A stretch of 9,339 nucleotides of DNA from JAZTZP01 sp045637525 (GTDB lineage: Bacteria > Bacillota > Clostridia > UBA1381): NCBI GenBank assembly GCA_045637525.1, contig JAZTZP010000107.1, forward strand, positions 1 through 9,339. The letters are read 5' to 3'. Made by a program: the position numbers and the translations under genes. Under the pieces are notes generated by a model. The model was given only the letters and a program-made list of their open reading frames with translations, was not told the DNA's origin and did not search any database. Shown piece after piece: positions 6,608 to 9,339 of the stretch; the first letter of the stretch is position 1; each line of letters opens with the position of its first letter.

Positions 6608-6633
6608 TGTTACTTTTTTGTTCTTTAGGGATA
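6608..6633 (+). promoter_or_regulatory. Candidate ECF promoter, copy B (TGTTAC-N14-GGGATA)
   Basis: TGTTAC (6608-6613), 14 bases, GGGATA (6628-6633), ten bases after the sigma gene and about 50 bases before the anti-sigma start. It would let the sigma factor drive its own regulator and the secreted protein gene behind it. Confidence 0.6.
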
Positions 6634-6678
6634 CACCTATGAAGAGCAAAAACTTACCAAAAGGAAGGGTGGTCAGCC

Positions 6679-7509
6679 TTGGAAGAGGAGAACTGGTTTT
6701 TCGGTGAAAACACTGAAAAACAAAAATATCTTGAGTCAGAAGATAATTTTGATTTTAACCATACGGATAAGGAACTTTTAAATAAGAACATAGATGACGC
6801 TGTCAAAGAGTTGACTGATTGGCTTGATTCAGAGCCACAGAGTGAAATTCAACTTTCGGATGATGAAATCAACGACGCAATTAAAAGATTGCTTGAAAAA
6901 ACTCATCCTGCTCAAGCACCGTCTTCACCTGAAAAAACAGGCAGAATAAAGAAAGTATCATTAAGGGTGCTCTTCGTTGCGGCGATACTTTTGGTTTTAT
7001 CTGTAACCTGTCTTTTTGCTGTGGGCAACAGCCGTAATGTAAGCATTGAAAACGGCTTTATGACCTTCGCCAAAGACACTGTAAAAATTGTATTTTTCGG
7101 TGAGGAAAAGGAAGACTTCATAACAATTGATATGCTTATGGATGACCTGAAGGCTCACGGTTATGATGATATACTGTTCCCGCAGGAGTTTGTAACTAAG
7201 TCGGATGAGTATAAGGTAAGCGTACCGGAGTATGTGAAGGATGAATTGCGTGATCAGGTTACGTTTGACATAGGCAGTGCGGGAAATGAATATGCGTTTT
7301 ATATAAGTAAAACGGATTTTTCGAACACTGCAGTTTCATACGAAAAACCTATAAATGCAAAAACAATAGCAATAGGTGATAATTATGCTTATGTTTTTGA
7401 ATTTGACGGTACATCTGTAGTAGAATTTATTTCTGACAACAATTATTATTATGTTAGTTCTGAAATATCTCTTCCTGATATGGTTAAAATTGCTGAAAGT
7501 ATAAAATAA
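6679..7509 (+). CDS. Probable anti-sigma factor, single-pass membrane protein with DUF4367-like outer domain
   Basis: A 276-residue protein starting at TTG 6679, preceded by AAGGAAGGGTGG (6661-6672). An acidic cytoplasmic region (1-94) contains predicted helices (KELLNKNIDDAVKELTDWL, DDEINDAIKRLLEK). One membrane segment lies at about 95-115, and an outer domain of about 160 residues ends with NYAYVFEFDGTSVVEFISD and SLPDMVKIAESI, resembling the end of DUF4367-type domains. This is the usual plan of ECF anti-sigma proteins: the inner part holds the sigma factor and the outer part senses a signal. The inner region has no cysteine, so it is not a zinc-type (HxxxCxxC) anti-sigma domain. The role is inferred from topology and from its place directly after the sigma gene. 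It is probably co-transcribed with the gene at 7523 (13 bases apart). Confidence 0.75.
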   Translation: MEEENWFFGENTEKQKYLESEDNFDFNHTDKELLNKNIDDAVKELTDWLDSEPQSEIQLSDDEINDAIKRLLEKTHPAQAPSSPEKTGRIKKVSLRVLFVAAILLVLSVTCLFAVGNSRNVSIENGFMTFAKDTVKIVFFGEEKEDFITIDMLMDDLKAHGYDDILFPQEFVTKSDEYKVSVPEYVKDELRDQVTFDIGSAGNEYAFYISKTDFSNTAVSYEKPINAKTIAIGDNYAYVFEFDGTSVVEFISDNNYYYVSSEISLPDMVKIAESIK

Positions 7510-7522
7510 GGGGATTTTAACT

Positions 7523-8011
7523 TTGAAAAAAATAATTTGCGGTTTGCTTTCTGTTGTGTTAGTGTTTTCATTTTTTGCCTTCGATATATCGGCTGTATCA
7601 GAAGAAGAAACAACTCCAAGTGTAATTGATTTTACCCTCACATCAGCTGATGAATTTTCAGGAGATGTTAACCAGACCCGTGTGAGCGGATTGATACTTT
7701 CTTATGCATTGGCTGTTGAAAAAAGCGGAACAACATTATCTATAAAAGGAAAAACTGCCTGTGCTGCCGATGTGGTTAAATGCGGTTTTAAGAACCTGAC
7801 TGTTGAAAGAAGAAAGAATAGTAGCAGCTCATGGTCGGATTATTATGACTATGGTGATGTTTACAGTGAATCAGTGGCGTCAACTATTTCAACCACCCTT
7901 TCAGTTGCTTCGGGTTATCAGTACAGAGTGACCTGCAAGCATTATGCAAAGAAGAGCTTGCTTTCTACACAGACAATAAGTAATGTAAGCAATATAGTAA
8001 CAGTATCATAA
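7523..8011 (+). CDS. Small secreted protein of unknown function
   Basis: A 162-residue protein starting at TTG 7523, eight bases after AAGGGGA. A signal peptide is clear: KK at the N-terminus, a hydrophobic core (IICGLLSVVLVFSFFAF) and probable cleavage after ISA at 24. The mature part is polar and likely all-beta, with serine/threonine-rich stretches, two cysteines in the middle (about 81 and 88) and one near the end (about 135), and the pattern GYQYRVTCKHYA. It resembles small secreted Clostridia proteins in the DUF6147 style, but I hold this weakly. It follows the anti-sigma gene by 13 bases and is followed by a terminator, so it completes the operon and is probably made when the sigma factor is active. 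It may be a surface-stress effector or ligand; this is inference. Confidence 0.8.
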   Translation: MKKIICGLLSVVLVFSFFAFDISAVSEEETTPSVIDFTLTSADEFSGDVNQTRVSGLILSYALAVEKSGTTLSIKGKTACAADVVKCGFKNLTVERRKNSSSSWSDYYDYGDVYSESVASTISTTLSVASGYQYRVTCKHYAKKSLLSTQTISNVSNIVTVS

Positions 8012-8041
8012 CTGTTTTCTAATAGTTTTGTAGCTGAATTT

Positions 8042-8074
8042 ATCACCTTCTTGAAAAAAGAGGGTGATTTTTTT
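8042..8074 (+). terminator. Terminator after the sigma/anti-sigma operon
   Basis: An 11-bp stem (8042-8052 with 8058-8068, one G-T pair), a GAAAA loop and a run of seven T bases. It is closely related in sequence to the hairpin at 5827-5860. Its T-run overlaps the first base of promoter copy C. Confidence 0.88.
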
Positions 8075-8099
8075 GTTACTTTTTGCATTTTCAGGGACC
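8074..8099 (+). promoter_or_regulatory. Candidate ECF promoter, copy C (TGTTAC-N14-GGGACC)
   Basis: TGTTAC (8074-8079), 14 bases, GGGACC (8094-8099), about 37 bases before ATG 8136. It starts right at the end of the preceding terminator, so the 60-residue gene has its own promoter and probably belongs to the sigma factor's regulon. Confidence 0.58.
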
Positions 8100-8135
8100 T
8101 TACCTATAAAAGAAATTTTTATGAGGTAAAAGAAT

Positions 8136-8318
8136 ATGATTTTCAAAGAAACTGACATCAGACACCCGCTTTATGTGACAATGCTTGAAAACGGAGTGCT
8201 TTTATGTGTGTATGACGGATACGCTGAAGGAAGTGACGGGAAAACATACCATTGTGCAGAAAGGAAAATCAGCGATGATGAGTATGAATTTCTCGGTTGG
8301 AGATACGAAAAAGTGTAA
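8136..8318 (+). CDS. Small protein of unknown function (60 residues)
   Basis: ATG 8136 with a modest GAGGT site (8123-8127). The protein is compact, with beta-like stretches (HPLYVTMLENGVLLCVYDGYA) and an acidic C-terminal half (KISDDEYEFLGWRYEKV). There is no signal peptide or membrane segment, so it is probably cytoplasmic. No family is recognised. It has a TGTTAC-N14-GGGA motif upstream and tandem hairpins downstream, so it looks like a self-contained single-gene unit controlled by the neighbouring sigma factor. This context is the main support that it is real. Confidence 0.65.
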   Translation: MIFKETDIRHPLYVTMLENGVLLCVYDGYAEGSDGKTYHCAERKISDDEYEFLGWRYEKV

Positions 8319-8333
8319 AGGTGATATTACACA

Positions 8334-8385
8334 AACCTGCTCAATTGGAGCAGGTTGCGGGTTTTCCAAGCGGAAAGCCCGTTTT
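8334..8385 (+). terminator. Tandem hairpins, probable terminator
   Basis: The first stem AACCTGCTC/GAGCAGGTT (8334-8342 with 8348-8356) is perfect with a 5-base loop. A second stem, CGGGTTTTCC/GGAAAGCCCG (8358-8367 with 8372-8381, one G-T pair), follows directly and ends in TTTT. They lie between two convergent genes and could serve both. Confidence 0.7.
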
Positions 8386-8399
8386 GCATATTAATAGGA

Positions 8400-8684
8400 T
8401 TAATAAAATTTTGCAACCTTTCCGGTGTTGATATAATCTTCTGCATAACTACATAATTCCTCGAATGTCAGATCATTATCACCTGTATCATAGTAAAAAT
8501 ACGAATGGTAAGATTCTAACTTTTGGCTTTTGTGCGAATCGATATCTTCCCAAGTTAACCATTCCAGTGTTTGTCCGTTAAAGAATACACGTTCCGGTGT
8601 TTCCTTGTCTTTTAAGTTTGGGATGTATTCATTATCCCAGAATGCCTTTAAATTTTTGATTTGTTCTGAATTGAGTTTTTTCAT
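8400..8684 (-). CDS. Small acidic protein of unknown function (94 residues)
   Basis: The ATG is at 8682-8684 (complement), preceded on that strand by AAAGGAAG (8694-8701) at a 9-base distance, which supports a real gene. The protein starts with a charged helix (EQIKNLKAFWDNEYIPNL), then FNGQTLEWLTWEDID, and ends in a tyrosine- and aspartate-rich part (YFYYDTGDNDLTFEELCSYAEDYI). There is no membrane segment or signal peptide. I recognise no family. It is convergent with the 60-residue gene. The upstream region carries a 67-bp tandem duplication. Its small acidic nature would suit an orphan immunity protein or anti-toxin, but nothing specific shows this. Confidence 0.7.
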   Translation of the reverse strand: MKKLNSEQIKNLKAFWDNEYIPNLKDKETPERVFFNGQTLEWLTWEDIDSHKSQKLESYHSYFYYDTGDNDLTFEELCSYAEDYINTGKVAKFY

Positions 8685-8715
8685 AAAAAACTACTTCCTT
8701 TCTAATTTTAATTTT

Positions 8716-8848
8716 TATAATTTAAGTATGTAAGAATCAAAATGAAAAACATCCTCTATAGTAAAAAATATTTTTCTTTTGTTCTAATATAAGTATGAAA
8801 GATCTGAAATAAAAAAATTTCTTATATAGTAAAAAAATGATTTTTTTG
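8716..8848. repeat. AT-rich imperfect tandem repeat, period about 67 bp
   Basis: 8716-8781 and 8783-8848 align over their whole length with scattered substitutions. Shared blocks are TAAGTATG, then TATAGTAAAAAA, then TTTTG. On the minus strand each copy contains TACTAT, a -10-like hexamer, so the unit may be a duplicated promoter region of the minus-strand gene ending at 8400. The -35 matches are poor. Confidence 0.7.
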
Positions 8849-8893
8849 AAAGTTTAATATTTTTTAATAATTAATAAACAAATTTATTCCTCA

Positions 8894-9316
8894 ATAGGTA
8901 CCGAAGAGCTCGGTCACCTTGAAATGATCGGCACTCTGGTTTATCAGCTGACGCGCAACCTTTCCTGTGATGAAATCAGAAAGTGCGGCTTTGATGCTTA
9001 TTTCGTTGACCACACAACGGGCGTTTATCCATCCTCGGCGTCGGGCGTACCCTTTACGGCGGCTTATCTGCAGAGTAAGGGCGACATCATCACAGACCTG
9101 CACGAGGATATGGCTGCGGAACAAAAAGCAAGAACCACCTATGACAACATTCTGCGTCTTGTGGATTACCCTGATGTATGCGATGTAATCAAGTTCCAGC
9201 GTGAAAGAGAAATTGTTCACTATCAGCGTTTCGGTGAGGCTTTGAGACTGACAACAGATAAGCTGAATGAAAAGAACTTCTATGCATTCAACCCGAGCTT
9301 TGATAAGTGTAAGTAG
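8894..9316 (+). pseudogene. cotJC: Manganese catalase/CotJC-type spore coat protein, N-terminally truncated
   Basis: The translation from 8894 begins IGTEELGHLEM and is recognisably the last 140 residues or so of the manganese catalase family as seen in CotJC, an inner spore-coat component. Catalases of this family dismute hydrogen peroxide at a two-manganese centre. Four of the expected metal ligands are visible: E and H of EELGH, E in AAEQKAR, and H in EREIVHYQRF. The upstream N-terminal part, with the first glutamate ligand (about 60-70 residues), is absent. Family-like sequence starts abruptly at about 8891 after an AT-rich repeat region. The first ATG in frame (8924) has no ribosome site and would cut off the EELGH motif. 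It is probably a non-functional remnant, or the join is an assembly error. A copy of the ATCACTC terminator follows. Confidence 0.82.
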
Positions 9317-9327
9317 GGAAGTATAAT

Positions 9328-9339
9328 AAAAAATCACTC
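9328..9339 (+). terminator. Left half of a terminator hairpin (cut by window end)
   Basis: AAAAAATCACTC is identical to 5827-5838, the first arm of the strong terminator there. It lies 11 bases after the catalase stop codon, in the expected place. The second arm is outside the window. Confidence 0.55.

Noticed and set aside
6639..6707. 22-residue frame starting at ATG 6639 between sigma and anti-sigma genes
   Set aside because: It overlaps the anti-sigma start in another frame and has no ribosome site. A leader peptide cannot be excluded but nothing supports it.
8185..8394. 69-residue plus-strand frame overlapping the 60-residue gene
   Set aside because: It runs through the tandem hairpins and lacks a ribosome site. 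The 8136 frame has better start signals and promoter context.
8891..9337. 148-residue minus-strand frame over the catalase remnant
   Set aside because: It is a shadow of strongly recognisable catalase sequence on the plus strand.
1..9339. CRISPR array, tRNA or rRNA genes, riboswitch, integrase or full insertion sequence
   Set aside because: I looked for regularly spaced short repeats, tRNA-like T-loop motifs, conserved leader structures and transposase or integrase motifs and saw none.

Overview
The window looks like a low-to-moderate GC Clostridia genome, most likely a gut-type Oscillospiraceae/Lachnospiraceae relative. The evidence is AGGAGG-type ribosome sites, TTG and ATG starts, a clear TTGACA-N17-TATAAA promoter, a manganese catalase/CotJC-type spore-coat gene, and intergenic repeats of a kind common in gut Clostridia. 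The organism assignment is inference; no rRNA or other marker is present.

Positions 1-5503 hold a polymorphic-toxin locus of three consecutive modules. Each has the same C-terminal part of an Rhs/YD-repeat core (about 500 bp, alignable without gaps at 20-520, 1922-2422 and 3580-4080), then an unrelated AT-rich C-terminal 'tip', then a small membrane-protein gene in the position of an immunity gene. Module 1 is the 3' end of a longer rhs gene that enters from the left. Modules 2 and 3 have in-frame core sequence but no start codon or ribosome site at the 5' edge of the homology, so they look like silent (orphan) tip/immunity cassettes that could replace the expressed tip by recombination between cores. 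The third tip has the histidine/aspartate pattern of zinc-dependent phospholipase C/HET-C-like proteins; the first two tips are not recognised.

Each presumed immunity gene is followed by the same kind of composite repeat: a CAGGGGACGGTT hairpin-like motif and then a GC-rich palindrome. After modules 1 and 3 there is also a MITE-like element with imperfect CTCCYTCAGTC terminal inverted repeats. No large gene-free stretch remains unexplained apart from 5504-6079, which holds repeats, a strong terminator and promoters.

Positions 5861-8330 form a small regulatory unit: an ECF-like sigma factor (6080-6598), a single-pass membrane protein with the layout of its anti-sigma factor (6679-7509), a small secreted protein (7523-8011) and a 60-residue protein (8136-8318). 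A bipartite motif, TGTTAC-N14-GGGA, occurs three times with identical spacing: upstream of the sigma gene, upstream of the anti-sigma gene and upstream of the 60-residue gene. It is a good candidate for the sigma factor's own promoter.

The right end holds an unrecognised small gene on the minus strand (8400-8684), an AT-rich region with a 67-bp tandem duplication, and a manganese catalase/CotJC gene that lacks its N-terminal part and begins abruptly at about 8891. The window ends inside another copy of the terminator hairpin seen at 5827.
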